Shown: positions 1-8,559, counted from the first letter of the stretch. The stretch: 23,855 bases of DNA from Alcaligenaceae bacterium (GCA_947380655.1 CANCRX010000047.1:1-23855); one strand, 5' to 3'. Notes: a model not told the origin generated them from the sequence alone. Numbers and translations: made by a program.

Positions 1-1083
1 AATGGCACGATGACGCCACAGGATTTCAACAAGAAAGAAGAGAGCTACTCGGCGCGTAACGCGATGGGAACAGGTCCTTACAAGTTGAAATCACGTGAAG
101 TCGATATCAAAACTGTTTATGTCGAAAATACTGACTGGTGGGGTAAGCCGACCAAAACCGGTAACGTAACCGAAATTATCTATACCCCGATCAAACAAAA
201 CGCGACACGGACGGCTGCATTGCTGTCAGGCGAAGTAGATTTTGTGCTTGATCCCGCCGCTCAGGATCTGGATCGCTTGCGTCAGCAAGTTAAAGTTCTC
301 GACGGCAATGAGTACCGTACGATTTACATTGCCATGGATGTGAAGAGCCCAGAGCTGAAGTACAGCAACATCAAAGGTAAAAATCCACTGGCTGATGTGC
401 GTGTGCGCGAAGCACTCTACCGCGCCATTGATATCGAAGCGATCAAAAAGTCTGTGATGCGTGGCCTGTCCTTACCGACCGGCACAATGATCGCTCCGCA
501 GGTCAACGGCTACACCAAAGAGCTGGGTAAGCGTGTTCCTTACGATGTAGAGAAAGCCAAGTCATTGCTCAAGGAAGCGGGCTATGACAATAACTTTGAA
601 GTGACACTTGATTGCCCGAACAATCGTTATATCAATGATGAGGCGATCTGCCAAGCCGTTGTGGCCATGTGGGCCAAGGTCGGTGTCAAGGCTAAACTCA
701 ATGCGATGCCACGCGCGACCTTCTTCCCTAAAGTCGGTAACAACGATACGAGTATTTATTTGTTTGGCTGGGGCGTCCCAACCTACGATGCTTACTACTC
801 GCTTGAAGCCTTGATCCATAGCAAAGGCGAGGGCGCGAACGGTTCCTTTAATTATGGCAACTACTCGAATCCTCAGGTTGATAAGCTGATCGATACCATT
901 AAGACTGAAACAGATGATGCCAAACGTACGGCGATGATTCATGAAGCGCTCGCGTTATTTGCGAAAGATTTTGGTGCGATTCCTTTGCATGACCAGATTA
1001 TTCCCTGGGCTATGAAAAAGAATGTAACGGCGCTGCATCGTGCTGACAATCGTCCCGTCGTTGAGTGGATCAAGATCGATTAA
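1..1083 (+). CDS. Peptide/nickel-type ABC transporter solute-binding protein (5' end missing)
   Basis: This is the C-terminal 360 residues of a family 5 (SBP_bac_5, DppA/OppA-like) periplasmic solute-binding protein; the open frame runs off the left edge, so the signal peptide and about a third of the protein are missing. Family hallmarks visible are the segment DVRVREALYRAID at about residues 131-143 of the visible part, the following AxxLLKEAGY motif, and the late FNYGNYSNPQVDKLID stretch. The protein delivers a substrate, most often a peptide, to the membrane permeases encoded directly downstream. The family also contains glutathione, nickel and opine binders, so the ligand is not determined. 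A hairpin terminator separates it from the permease genes, as expected for a binding protein made in excess of the membrane complex. Confidence 0.9.
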   Translation, partial: NGTMTPQDFNKKEESYSARNAMGTGPYKLKSREVDIKTVYVENTDWWGKPTKTGNVTEIIYTPIKQNATRTAALLSGEVDFVLDPAAQDLDRLRQQVKVLDGNEYRTIYIAMDVKSPELKYSNIKGKNPLADVRVREALYRAIDIEAIKKSVMRGLSLPTGTMIAPQVNGYTKELGKRVPYDVEKAKSLLKEAGYDNNFEVTLDCPNNRYINDEAICQAVVAMWAKVGVKAKLNAMPRATFFPKVGNNDTSIYLFGWGVPTYDAYYSLEALIHSKGEGANGSFNYGNYSNPQVDKLIDTIKTETDDAKRTAMIHEALALFAKDFGAIPLHDQIIPWAMKKNVTALHRADNRPVVEWIKID

Positions 1084-1111
1084 TTAATTAATTAATTGAC
1101 TAATCTGTCAT

Positions 1112-1145
1112 CGCAGCGGCGTCGGTTAGGCGCCGCTGTGTTTTT
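1112..1145 (+). terminator. Hairpin terminator/attenuator between binding protein and permeases
   Basis: CAGCGGCG (1114-1121) pairs perfectly with CGCCGCTG (1131-1138) over a 9-nt loop, extended by a G-T and a C-G pair, and is followed directly by TTTTT at 1141-1145. It lies 28 nt after the binding-protein stop codon and ends 10 nt before the DppB-type start. The likely role is partial termination that lowers permease and ATPase expression relative to the binding protein. The partial read-through is inference. A run of TTAA repeats (1081-1097) precedes the hairpin. Confidence 0.75.
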
Positions 1146-1155
1146 GTGAGATGAA

Positions 1156-2145
1156 ATGTTTGCATTTATTTTGCGTCGGTTGATTCAGGCGATAGGCGTG
1201 ATGTTGGCAGTGGGTTTGCTTGCCTTCGTGCTGTTCCAGTATGTGGGCGATCCTGTCACAATCATGCTTGGTCAGGAAGCGACCCCCGCAGAACGGGATT
1301 TGTTGAGAACGCAGTTGGGCTTGAACGAACCCGTGGTCGTGCAGTTCTATCACTTTGTTGTGAATGCCGTACAAGGTGATTTCGGTTTGTCTTTAAGGCA
1401 GGGTCAGAAAGTCTCCGTACTGATTCGCGAAAAATTACCGGCCACACTTGAGTTGTCCGTCGCCGCAGCGGTGATCGCTTTGGTCTTGGGGCTGCCACTC
1501 GGCGTGTATACCGCGCTGAAACGTAATGGAAAAATCTCTCAGGCATTGCTTGCGTTCTCTTTGCTTGGTGTGTCCTTGCCGACATTTTTGATTGGCATTC
1601 TGTTGATTCTTGTTTTCTCGGTTTCGCTCGGCTGGTTACCGAGTTACGGTCGGGGCGATACTGTTCAACTTGGCTGGTGGTCGACAGGCTTACTCACCGC
1701 AAGTGGCTGGCAGCACCTGATTCTTCCTGCCGTGACCTTATCGCTTTTTCAAGTCGCGCTGGTGTTGCGACTGGTGCGTTCTGAAATGCTCGAAGTGCTG
1801 CGTACGGATTACATTAAATTCGCACGGGCCAGGGGCTTAACCAAACGTGCGATTCATTTCGGGCATGCGCTCAAAAACACGTTGGTCCCAGTGATCACCA
1901 TCATGGGTTTGCAATTAGGCGGGATCATCGCGTTTGCCATTGTGACAGAGACGGTTTTCCAGTGGCCCGGCATGGGATTGCTGTTTATTCAAGCGGTGCA
2001 ATTTGCCGACATACCCGTTATGGCCGCTTATCTTTGTCTGATCTCTCTGATTTTTGTCCTTATCAATCTGAGTGTTGACCTGCTTTATTTTGCGGTGGAT
2101 CCGCGCCTGCGTGTTGGTCTGGGCCAATCAGGAGGAGGACATTGA
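1156..2145 (+). CDS. DppB-type ABC transporter permease
   Basis: This 329-residue inner-membrane permease belongs to the binding-protein-dependent transport family (BPD_transp_1), DppB/OppB branch. The N-terminus (FILRRLIQAIGVMLAVG) is the typical first membrane helix. Further hydrophobic segments lie at about 100-120, 134-155, 187-207, 245-265 and 289-311. The EAA loop that contacts the ATPases is at about 217-247 (TDYIKFARARGL and following), then the conserved FQWPGMG at 268-274. It forms the translocation channel with the next gene's product. An ATG at 1151 is out of frame, so 1156 is the start. The stop codon overlaps the next start by one base. Confidence 0.93.
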   Translation: MFAFILRRLIQAIGVMLAVGLLAFVLFQYVGDPVTIMLGQEATPAERDLLRTQLGLNEPVVVQFYHFVVNAVQGDFGLSLRQGQKVSVLIREKLPATLELSVAAAVIALVLGLPLGVYTALKRNGKISQALLAFSLLGVSLPTFLIGILLILVFSVSLGWLPSYGRGDTVQLGWWSTGLLTASGWQHLILPAVTLSLFQVALVLRLVRSEMLEVLRTDYIKFARARGLTKRAIHFGHALKNTLVPVITIMGLQLGGIIAFAIVTETVFQWPGMGLLFIQAVQFADIPVMAAYLCLISLIFVLINLSVDLLYFAVDPRLRVGLGQSGGGH

Positions 2146-3059
2146 TGATGAATGCGCTTGCTAAATTCTGGGACGGCGATCTGGCCTGGTCCTGGCGCCA
2201 TCACCCCGTGGCCATTGCGGCAACGTTCATGCTTGCTTCAATGTTGATTGCCGCCTTTGGTGCGGATTGGCTCGCACCCTACAACCCTTTTGATCTGGCG
2301 AGTATCGAATTGATGGACGCGCTCAAGCCCCCGGTCTGGTCTGCTGAGGGTACCGGTCAGTACTTACTCGGGACGGATAGTCAGGGGCGTGATCTGTTGT
2401 CAGCGCTCATGTATGGCACACGGGTGTCGTTATTGATTGGCCTGGCTGCGGTGGTGGGTGCGATGACACTTGGCATTGTGCTCGGGCTGATCGCAGGCTA
2501 TGCCGGAGGTCGTATTGATGCGTTGATTATGCGTGTCGCTGACGTGCAGTTATCATTCCCAGCGATTCTGATTGCCTTGTTGATTGATGGCGTCGCGCGT
2601 GCAGTGGTGCCAGGAGATATGCATGAGGTGATTGCTTTTCCTGTTTTGGTCGGCGCGATTGCGCTGGCTGGCTGGCCACAGTACGCGCGAACCGTTCGTG
2701 GTTCAACACTGGTTGAAAAAAATCGTGAATATGTTCAAGCCGCGCGAGTGATTGGTATTTCGTCTCCCGTCATTATGTTCAGACATGTGCTGCCCAATGT
2801 CTTGGGCCCGGTGCTGGTCCTTGCGACGGTTCACCTGGCAACTGCCATCATTACTGAGGCTACCTTGTCCTATCTGGGGGTCGGCGTGCCTCCTACGTCG
2901 CCTTCTTTGGGCACTCTGATCAGGATCGGTAACGACTTTTTGTTTTCCGGTGAGTGGTGGATCACGATCTTTCCAGGTGCAGCCTTAGTGTTGTTGGTGC
3001 TTTCCGTCAATTTACTGGGTGATTGGTTGCGCGATGCACTCAATCCTCGTTTGAATTGA
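2145..3059 (+). CDS. DppC-type ABC transporter permease
   Basis: This is a 304-residue second permease of the importer, DppC/OppC branch. It has an N-terminal membrane helix at about 22-42, the DppC signature LGTDSQGRDLLSALMYGTR at 75-93, and an EAA loop at about 194-223 (REYVQAARVIG...HVLPNVLGPV). The LSYLGVG motif at 241-247 is also typical. The start is taken as ATG 2145, which overlaps the upstream TGA as TGATG and has a strong ribosome site GGAGGAGG at 2131-2138. An in-frame ATG at 2148 is almost as well placed, and a TTG at 2142 is less likely. It pairs with the DppB-type protein to form the membrane channel. Confidence 0.93.
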   Translation: MMNALAKFWDGDLAWSWRHHPVAIAATFMLASMLIAAFGADWLAPYNPFDLASIELMDALKPPVWSAEGTGQYLLGTDSQGRDLLSALMYGTRVSLLIGLAAVVGAMTLGIVLGLIAGYAGGRIDALIMRVADVQLSFPAILIALLIDGVARAVVPGDMHEVIAFPVLVGAIALAGWPQYARTVRGSTLVEKNREYVQAARVIGISSPVIMFRHVLPNVLGPVLVLATVHLATAIITEATLSYLGVGVPPTSPSLGTLIRIGNDFLFSGEWWITIFPGAALVLLVLSVNLLGDWLRDALNPRLN

Positions 3060-3067
3060 GGTCACGC

Positions 3068-4042
3068 ATGTCAACTATTCTTGAATTGCGTGATGTGAGT
3101 GTCGAGTTTCCAACTCGGCGGGGCACACTGAAAGCGTTGAACGAGGTGTCGTTCTCCATTGCAGCTGGCGAAGTAGTCGGTGTCGTCGGGGAGTCTGGCG
3201 CGGGTAAGTCCCTGACAGGTGCTGCAATCATCGGCTTGCTTGAACCCCCAGGTCGTATCTCGCATGGTGAGGTGTTGCTGTCGGGTCGGCGGATTGATAA
3301 TCTCTCTGATGATCAAATGCGTCTGATCCGGGGTAGGGAAATCGGAGCGATTTTTCAGGATCCACTGACCTCGCTCAATCCACTTTACACCGTCGGTCAC
3401 CAGTTGACCGAAACGATCGTGACGCATTTGCCGATGACCTGGTCACAGGCGCGCACGCGTGCTATCGAGTTGCTCGAATCAACAGGTATCCCGGCTGCAC
3501 GCGAACGCATTGATCACTATCCTCATCAGTTCTCCGGCGGCATGCGTCAGCGGGTTGTGATCGCGCTGGCGCTCGCGGCCGAACCTAAACTGATCGTAGC
3601 GGACGAGCCTACCACTGCACTCGATGTATCGATTCAGGCACAAATTATCGATCTGCTTAAAAAGCTCTGCCGTGAGCAGGGCGCCGCCGTGATGCTGATT
3701 ACGCACGACATGGGCGTGATCGCCGAGACGGCTGATCGGATGGTGGTGATGTATGCGGGACGCGTAGTGGAGATTGGTCATGTGCGTGATGTGATTCATG
3801 CGCCTAGCCACCCTTATACGGTTGGTCTGATGGGCTCTATTCCCTCCGTGCATCAGCACGTTGAGCGTCTGGTGCAAATTGACGGTACGATGCCGCGACT
3901 CAATGCGATTCCAGAAGGTTGCGCGTTTAATCCCCGATGTCCGAAAGTCATGCCGAAATGTAAGGTCGAAAGACCTATGTTGCATCAGGTGGGGGCGACA
4001 AGCGCTGCCTGCTGGTTGCAAAAAGATCAGGAGCGAGTATGA
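3068..4042 (+). CDS. DppD-type ABC transporter ATP-binding protein
   Basis: This 324-residue cytoplasmic ATPase drives the importer. It has Walker A GESGAGKS (41-48), Q-loop glutamine 97 in FQDP, signature SGGMRQR (156-162), Walker B LIVADEP (175-181) and switch histidine 213. The C-terminal extension has the oligopeptide-transporter cysteine pattern C285, C291, C298 and C315; in structurally studied family members such cysteines hold an iron-sulfur cluster. The start at 3068 is chosen over an upstream frame opening at 3023 because homology begins with STILELRDVSVEF and GAGG (3058-3061) sits 6 nt upstream. The gene overlaps the next ATPase by 4 nt (ATGA). Confidence 0.93.
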   Translation: MSTILELRDVSVEFPTRRGTLKALNEVSFSIAAGEVVGVVGESGAGKSLTGAAIIGLLEPPGRISHGEVLLSGRRIDNLSDDQMRLIRGREIGAIFQDPLTSLNPLYTVGHQLTETIVTHLPMTWSQARTRAIELLESTGIPAARERIDHYPHQFSGGMRQRVVIALALAAEPKLIVADEPTTALDVSIQAQIIDLLKKLCREQGAAVMLITHDMGVIAETADRMVVMYAGRVVEIGHVRDVIHAPSHPYTVGLMGSIPSVHQHVERLVQIDGTMPRLNAIPEGCAFNPRCPKVMPKCKVERPMLHQVGATSAACWLQKDQERV

Positions 4043-5085
4043 CTGAGCGCATGAATCAAGCTGCACAAGAGCGCCCTTTAGTTGAAGTCAATGATGCAGC
4101 ACGTTGGTTTGATGTGTCTGCACCCTGGCTTGAACGGCTAGTGTCACGTAAGCCTCGGACTATGTTGCGTGCGGTCGATGGGGTCTCATTCAGCATTCGT
4201 CAAGGCGAAACACTTGCTCTGGTAGGGGAGTCCGGTTGTGGAAAATCTACCATTGCACGTTTGCTGGTCGGACTGTATCCGTTAACGCGCGGCACGATTA
4301 CTTTTGATGGTCAGCCTCTTTCAGATATGGAGGGGCCCGATGGTCTGGCCTTGCGCAAGCGATTGCAGATGATTTTTCAGGATCCCTATGCGAGTCTGAA
4401 TCCTCGCTGGCGTGTCGGACGCATCGTTGCTGAACCGATGCTTGCGCACACAAACATGACAAAGCAGGAACGCGAGGCACGGGTCGATGTGTTGCTGGCA
4501 CAAGTAGGCTTGCACCCGACTGATCGTGATCGTTATCCGCATCAGTTTTCGGGTGGCCAACGCCAGCGCATTTCAATCGCTCGCGCCCTGGCGGTGAATC
4601 CTGAGTTTCTGGTGTGTGACGAGCCGACTTCGGCGCTCGACGTATCCGTGCAAGCTCAGGTACTGAACATCATGAAAGACCTGCAGCGTCGACTTGGTCT
4701 GACTTATTTGTTTATTTCCCACAACCTGGCCGTCGTGCATCATGTGGCCGATCGTGTTGGCGTGATGTATCTGGGGCGGATCGTTGAAATTGCTGATCGG
4801 GATAGTTTGTTTGAAAATCCCCAACATCCTTATACGCGCATGTTGCTCTCAGCGATTCCAGATATGACCGGTTCAGGGACGCGTCGAACGCCTGTTGCGG
4901 GCGAGGTGCCTAACCCCTTAAATCCACCCTCTGGCTGCACGTTCCATCCGCGCTGTCCTTTTGCACGTGATCTGTGCAAGTCGGAGTCACCCGCGATGGT
5001 GACCAACGGTGAAAACCAAGTGGCTTGCCACGGTATCGCTCAGGGCTGGCCCATGACAGTCGAAATCAGTGCAGCGGTCCCTTAG
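4039..5085 (+). CDS. DppF-type ABC transporter ATP-binding protein
   Basis: This is a 348-residue second ATPase of the importer, expected to form a heterodimer with the DppD-type protein. It has Walker A GESGCGKS (63-70), Q-loop glutamine 114, signature SGGQRQR (171-177), Walker B LVCDEP (191-196) and switch histidine 228. Cysteines 300, 306, 313 and 330 repeat the C-terminal pattern of the upstream ATPase. The N-terminal lead of about 40 residues, including WLERLVSRKPR, is typical of the DppF/OppF branch. The start overlaps the upstream stop by 4 nt, so translation is coupled. The last 20 bases overlap the 3' end of a convergent gene on the other strand. Confidence 0.93.
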   Translation: MTERMNQAAQERPLVEVNDAARWFDVSAPWLERLVSRKPRTMLRAVDGVSFSIRQGETLALVGESGCGKSTIARLLVGLYPLTRGTITFDGQPLSDMEGPDGLALRKRLQMIFQDPYASLNPRWRVGRIVAEPMLAHTNMTKQEREARVDVLLAQVGLHPTDRDRYPHQFSGGQRQRISIARALAVNPEFLVCDEPTSALDVSVQAQVLNIMKDLQRRLGLTYLFISHNLAVVHHVADRVGVMYLGRIVEIADRDSLFENPQHPYTRMLLSAIPDMTGSGTRRTPVAGEVPNPLNPPSGCTFHPRCPFARDLCKSESPAMVTNGENQVACHGIAQGWPMTVEISAAVP

Positions 5086-5575
5086 GCTTTAAGTCTAGTT
5101 CGTCATCGAGGTCAGGCAGGTCCTCATCATCCTCGCCCAGATCCTCGAGTAACTCCAGGTCTGGGTCGGGCAGGGCTTCGTCAGTCGTATCGAAAGGCAG
5201 CAATTCACCCAGTTCGTTTGAGAAATCGAACTCCTCGCCCTGATCATCCAGCCTGACAAACCGAGCTTCTGGGTCCGCGGTGATCTGGATCGCCCAGAGA
5301 TATTGGCAATCGTAGGATTCGTGATCCAGATCCAGACCGCCCTTATTGCCAACAAAGCGTGCACCCGGACCACCCATTTGTACGTGCATAGCGGAGTCGT
5401 CGGGTTTCTCATCCGTACCAATTGGGATGGCGAAAATAACCCATTCTGCGTCATCGTCTACACCGATTTCAGCTAAAACAGACTTGCCCATATAGGCACT
5501 GAGCCCATCGGCAGTCTTGCCAAGCATGGCAAGTTCTTGTTCGGAAAAACGCAGGGAGAAGTCAGGATCGGTCAT
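5066..5575 (-). CDS. Small acidic protein of unknown function
   Basis: This is a 169-residue protein I cannot assign to a named family. Residues 1-130 look folded, with alternating hydrophobic stretches such as AEWVIFAIPIG (43-53) and CQYLWAIQI (90-98). Residues 131-162 form a tail dominated by Asp and Glu with regular Leu and Pro, followed by the basic end LKPKGPLH. It lies between a transporter operon and ettA, both on the plus strand, and its 3' end overlaps the DppF-type gene by 20 nt. I see no signal peptide or membrane helix, so a cytoplasmic location is likely. No clear ribosome site was found before the ATG. Coding status is supported by length and a plausible protein composition; function is unknown. 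Confidence 0.75.
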   Translation of the reverse strand: MTDPDFSLRFSEQELAMLGKTADGLSAYMGKSVLAEIGVDDDAEWVIFAIPIGTDEKPDDSAMHVQMGGPGARFVGNKGGLDLDHESYDCQYLWAIQITADPEARFVRLDDQGEEFDFSNELGELLPFDTTDEALPDPDLELLEDLGEDDEDLPDLDDELDLKPKGPLH

Positions 5576-5636
5576 GGGACGTCAGCTCAATAGGCTGGTT
5601 CAAAGGTTCAACACCCTACATCATAGCTGTCAGACC

Positions 5637-5664
5637 TTGATTCACCATAAAAATGGTCTATAAG
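5637..5664 (+). promoter_or_regulatory. Candidate sigma-70 promoter for ettA
   Basis: TTGATT (5637-5642) and TATAAG (5659-5664) are separated by 16 bases and match the -35 and -10 consensus at 4/6 and 5/6 positions. Transcription would start near 5671, giving a leader of about 37 nt before the ettA ATG. This is a sequence match only. Confidence 0.5.
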
Positions 5665-5707
5665 CCCTACAATACGGCATTGTTTTTTGACCTCAGTGAC
5701 GGACCCC

Positions 5708-7381
5708 ATGGCTCAATACGTATTCACTATGCACCGCGTGGGCAAAATCGTGCCCCCCAAGCGTCAGATTTTGCGTGATATCTCTCTATCCTTTTTCCCG
5801 GGTGCCAAAATCGGCGTGCTGGGTACAAACGGTTCGGGTAAATCAACACTGCTAAAAATCATGGCGGGCGTGGATAAGGAAATCGAGGGCGAAGCCACAC
5901 CGATGCCCGGTTTGAATATCGGCTATCTCGAGCAGGAACCACGTTTGAATCCGGACCATACGGTGCGTGAAGCGGTCGAAGAGGGTTTAGGACCTGTAGT
6001 GGCCGCACGTAAGCGTTTGGACGAGGTGTACATCGCCTACGCCGAGCCGGATGCGGATTTCGACAAGCTCGCTGCTGAGCAGGCTGAGCTCGAGGCCATC
6101 ATTTCTGCCGCGGCCTCGAGTGGTTCGGATGATATCGAAACGCAAATGGAAATCGCTGCTGACGCGTTGCGACTGCCACCCTGGGAAGCCAACGTTGGCA
6201 AACTTTCTGGTGGTGAAAAACGCCGCGTTGCCTTGTGCCGTTTGCTGCTCTCCAAGCCAGACATGCTGTTGCTCGATGAGCCGACCAACCACCTGGATGC
6301 AGAAAGCGTGGACTGGCTCGAGCAATTCCTCGCTAAATTCTCTGGCACCGTTGTCGCCGTGACGCACGATCGTTACTTTCTGGACAACGTGGCCGAGTGG
6401 ATTCTGGAGCTTGACCGCGGGCATGGTATTCCCTGGAAGGGTAACTACAGCTCCTGGCTCGAGCAGAAAGACGCTCGCCTGCAACAGGAAGAATCCAGCG
6501 AATCTGCGCGTCAGAAAACGATTAAGAAAGAATTGGAGTGGGTCCGTCAGAACGCCAAGGGTCGCCAGGCTAAAGCCAAGGCCCGTATGACGCGTTTTGA
6601 AGAGCTCTCTTCGCAGGAATATCAGAAACGCAACGAGACGCAGGAGATTTTTATTCCTGTCGCGGAGCGTCTGGGTAATGAGGTGATTGAGTTTACTGAC
6701 GTCAGCAAGTCTTTCGGTGATCGCATTTTGATCGATCACTTGAGTTTCCGCGTCCCACCAGGTGCGATTGTCGGCATTATTGGTCCGAACGGTGCGGGTA
6801 AGTCCACGCTCTTCAAAATGATTGCAGGTCGTGAGCAGCCTGATAGCGGTGACGTCACGATCGGTAAAACCGTCAAGATCGCGTTTGTCGATCAGTCACG
6901 TGATGCACTCCCCGATGCCAAGACTGTGTTTGACACCATCGCTGATGGTGCGGACATCCTGACGGTTGGTAAATTCGAAATGCCTGCGCGTGCTTATCTT
7001 GGCCGCTTTAATTTCAAGGGCGCGGACCAGGGTAAAACGGTTGGTCAGTTATCCGGTGGTGAACGTGGTCGTTTGCATCTGTGCAAAACACTGATTAGCG
7101 GCGGCAACGTGTTGCTGCTGGACGAGCCTTCAAACGATCTTGACGTTGAAACGCTGCGTGCGCTCGAAGACGCATTGCTCGAATTTGCAGGCTCAGTCAT
7201 GGTGATCAGCCATGATCGCTGGTTCCTCGATCGTATCGCCACGCATATCATGGCCTTTGAGGGCGACTCGCAGGTGGTGTTTTTTGACGGCAACTATCAG
7301 GAATACGAAGCCGACAAAAAACGTCGTCTGGGTGAAGCCGGGGCCGCACCGAAACGTATTCGTTATAAAGCTTTGCGTTAA
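5708..7381 (+). CDS. ettA: Energy-dependent translational throttle protein EttA (ABC-F)
   Basis: This 557-residue ABC-F protein has two ATPase domains and no membrane part. EttA binds the ribosomal E site and gates the first elongation steps according to the ATP/ADP ratio. The N-terminus MAQYVFTMHRVGK closely matches E. coli EttA (555 residues), as does the end PKRIRYK. Domain 1 has Walker A GTNGSGKS (39-46), signature LSGGE (166-170) and catalytic Glu191 in LLLDEP. The arm and P-site-tRNA interaction linker follow, with KELEWVR (274-280) and KGRQAKAKAR (284-293). Domain 2 has Walker A GPNGAGKS (359-366), LSGGE (448-452) and Glu473. Upstream in-frame TTG (5687) and GTG (5696) codons are rejected in favour of ATG 5708 by homology. 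Confidence 0.97.
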   Translation: MAQYVFTMHRVGKIVPPKRQILRDISLSFFPGAKIGVLGTNGSGKSTLLKIMAGVDKEIEGEATPMPGLNIGYLEQEPRLNPDHTVREAVEEGLGPVVAARKRLDEVYIAYAEPDADFDKLAAEQAELEAIISAAASSGSDDIETQMEIAADALRLPPWEANVGKLSGGEKRRVALCRLLLSKPDMLLLDEPTNHLDAESVDWLEQFLAKFSGTVVAVTHDRYFLDNVAEWILELDRGHGIPWKGNYSSWLEQKDARLQQEESSESARQKTIKKELEWVRQNAKGRQAKAKARMTRFEELSSQEYQKRNETQEIFIPVAERLGNEVIEFTDVSKSFGDRILIDHLSFRVPPGAIVGIIGPNGAGKSTLFKMIAGREQPDSGDVTIGKTVKIAFVDQSRDALPDAKTVFDTIADGADILTVGKFEMPARAYLGRFNFKGADQGKTVGQLSGGERGRLHLCKTLISGGNVLLLDEPSNDLDVETLRALEDALLEFAGSVMVISHDRWFLDRIATHIMAFEGDSQVVFFDGNYQEYEADKKRRLGEAGAAPKRIRYKALR

Positions 7382-7440
7382 TGCGGATGCCCCTCGATGG
7401 GCAAATGATGGTTTGTTAACTGTAAGAGGCGGGTGTTGCG

Positions 7441-7902
7441 ATGTTTTCTCTGAAATACGCGATCTGGGCTTTGATGGCGGGTGTATTGATTCCTGTGATG
7501 GGGATGCTGAACGCCAGACTGGGACGTCATCTTGGAGAGCCCTTGCATGCACCTGTTGTGCTGTTCGGAGTCGGGCTGCTTTTTTGTATCGTGTGCGCGT
7601 TACTCATCACGCGATCCTTGCCTGATCTGAGTCGGCTGAGTCATTCCGAGCCCATCAATTTCGTGGGTGGCATGATCGTCGCCTTCTACGTGATCAGTGC
7701 GACCATGGTGGCTCCTCATTTCGGTGTGGCGAATTTCATTATGTTTGCCGTGGTATCGCAGATCATCGGCTCGGTCGTGATCGATCACTTTGGACTGTTT
7801 AGTGCGGCAGTGCGACCTGTTAGCGGTTTGCGTTTACTGGGGATCGTCATTCTGGTGGCTGGCTTGGTGATCACCCAGTTCGCCAACGCAAAGAGCAATT
7901 AA
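7441..7902 (+). CDS. YdcZ/DUF606-type (DMT superfamily) inner-membrane protein
   Basis: This 153-residue, very hydrophobic protein is about the usual length for the YdcZ (DUF606) family, a half-size relative of drug/metabolite transporters. About five membrane segments are visible, at roughly 6-25, 36-58, 73-92, 95-117 and 128-147. The N-terminal segment has the family pattern GVLIPVMGMLNARLGRHLGEP, with a conserved Asn and Arg. The substrate is unknown, and many YdcZ proteins act in pairs, but no partner is seen here. AAGAGG at 7424-7429 is a somewhat distant ribosome site. It lies 59 nt after ettA and could be cotranscribed. Its stop codon abuts the stop of the convergent paaY-like gene with no spare base. 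Confidence 0.82.
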   Translation: MFSLKYAIWALMAGVLIPVMGMLNARLGRHLGEPLHAPVVLFGVGLLFCIVCALLITRSLPDLSRLSHSEPINFVGGMIVAFYVISATMVAPHFGVANFIMFAVVSQIIGSVVIDHFGLFSAAVRPVSGLRLLGIVILVAGLVITQFANAKSN

Positions 7903-8502
7903 TCAACTCTTGATTTTCGGTTTTGCTGGTGATTCGATTTGCAGTTTTTTGCGGTTGGGTTCGATGGCAGTCAGGGGCTCGACGCACTGCATGGTATTCA
8001 GGCAACGCACGGCCAGTTGCTGATACTGCGCAGTACCATGCCCTTTCCATTTGATTTCTTCATCACGCAATTCGCGCACGACTTTAGCGGGTGTGCCCAT
8101 CACCATGCTGCGGGGCGGGATGATTGAGCCTGCTTTGACGAAGGACGAAGCGCCGATCACGCTTGACTCGCCAATGACCGACTCGTCCATCACCACAGCA
8201 TTCATCCCCACCATTGCATTTTTTCCAATATGACAGCCGTGCAATACGGCCGAGTGGCCGATATGGCCATCTACTTCGATCACGGTTTCGCTATCTGGAA
8301 ATCCATGGACTACACAGCAGTCCTGAACGTTTGAGCCTTCATGCATGACAATGCGCCCAAAGTCTCCACGCAGGCTGGCCAAAGGACCGACATAGCAACG
8401 CGGACCAATCACAACGTCTCCGATCAATACTGCGGTCGGGTGCACGTAGGCGGTGGGATCAACCACGGGGGTAATGCCGTCTATTGAATAAACCTTGAGC
8501 AT
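7903..8502 (-). CDS. paaY: PaaY-like hexapeptide-repeat thioesterase (gamma-carbonic-anhydrase fold)
   Basis: This 199-residue left-handed beta-helix protein is closely similar along its length to E. coli PaaY (196 residues): shared blocks include HPTAVLIGDV (21-30), SLRGDFGRIV (43-52), DGHIGHSA (78-85), VGMNAVVMD (98-106) and the C-terminal VEPLTAIEP. His66, His83 and His88 occupy the metal-ligand positions of the gamma-carbonic anhydrase fold. PaaY is a thioesterase that removes dead-end CoA esters in phenylacetate catabolism; related CaiE proteins occur in carnitine loci. No paa genes are visible, so here it may rescue CoA from the divergent CoA-ester pathway (inference). A good ribosome site CAGGAG lies 5 nt before the ATG. 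It is divergent from the catabolic operon across 122 nt. Confidence 0.88.
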   Translation of the reverse strand: MLKVYSIDGITPVVDPTAYVHPTAVLIGDVVIGPRCYVGPLASLRGDFGRIVMHEGSNVQDCCVVHGFPDSETVIEVDGHIGHSAVLHGCHIGKNAMVGMNAVVMDESVIGESSVIGASSFVKAGSIIPPRSMVMGTPAKVVRELRDEEIKWKGHGTAQYQQLAVRCLNTMQCVEPLTAIEPNRKKLQIESPAKPKIKS

Positions 8503-8559
8503 GGGGTCTCCTGAAGAACAAATGATTCAAAAAATACGGGTATGCCCCAAATAGTACAG

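Noticed and set aside
3479..4066. 195-codon open frame opposite the DppD-type gene
   Set aside because: It lies almost wholly inside a clear ATPase gene and has a His/Arg/Asn-rich shadow composition.
5987..6739. 250-codon open frame opposite ettA
   Set aside because: It lies wholly inside the strongly conserved ettA gene, and its translation matches no family I know; it is a shadow of ettA codon bias.
7382..7440. Terminator after ettA (GCCC-loop-GGGC at about 7389-7402)
   Set aside because: The stem is only four base pairs and no T run follows.
7212..7625. Plus-strand frame spanning the ettA end and the YdcZ-type gene
   Set aside because: It overlaps two supported genes in another frame and has no recognisable domain.
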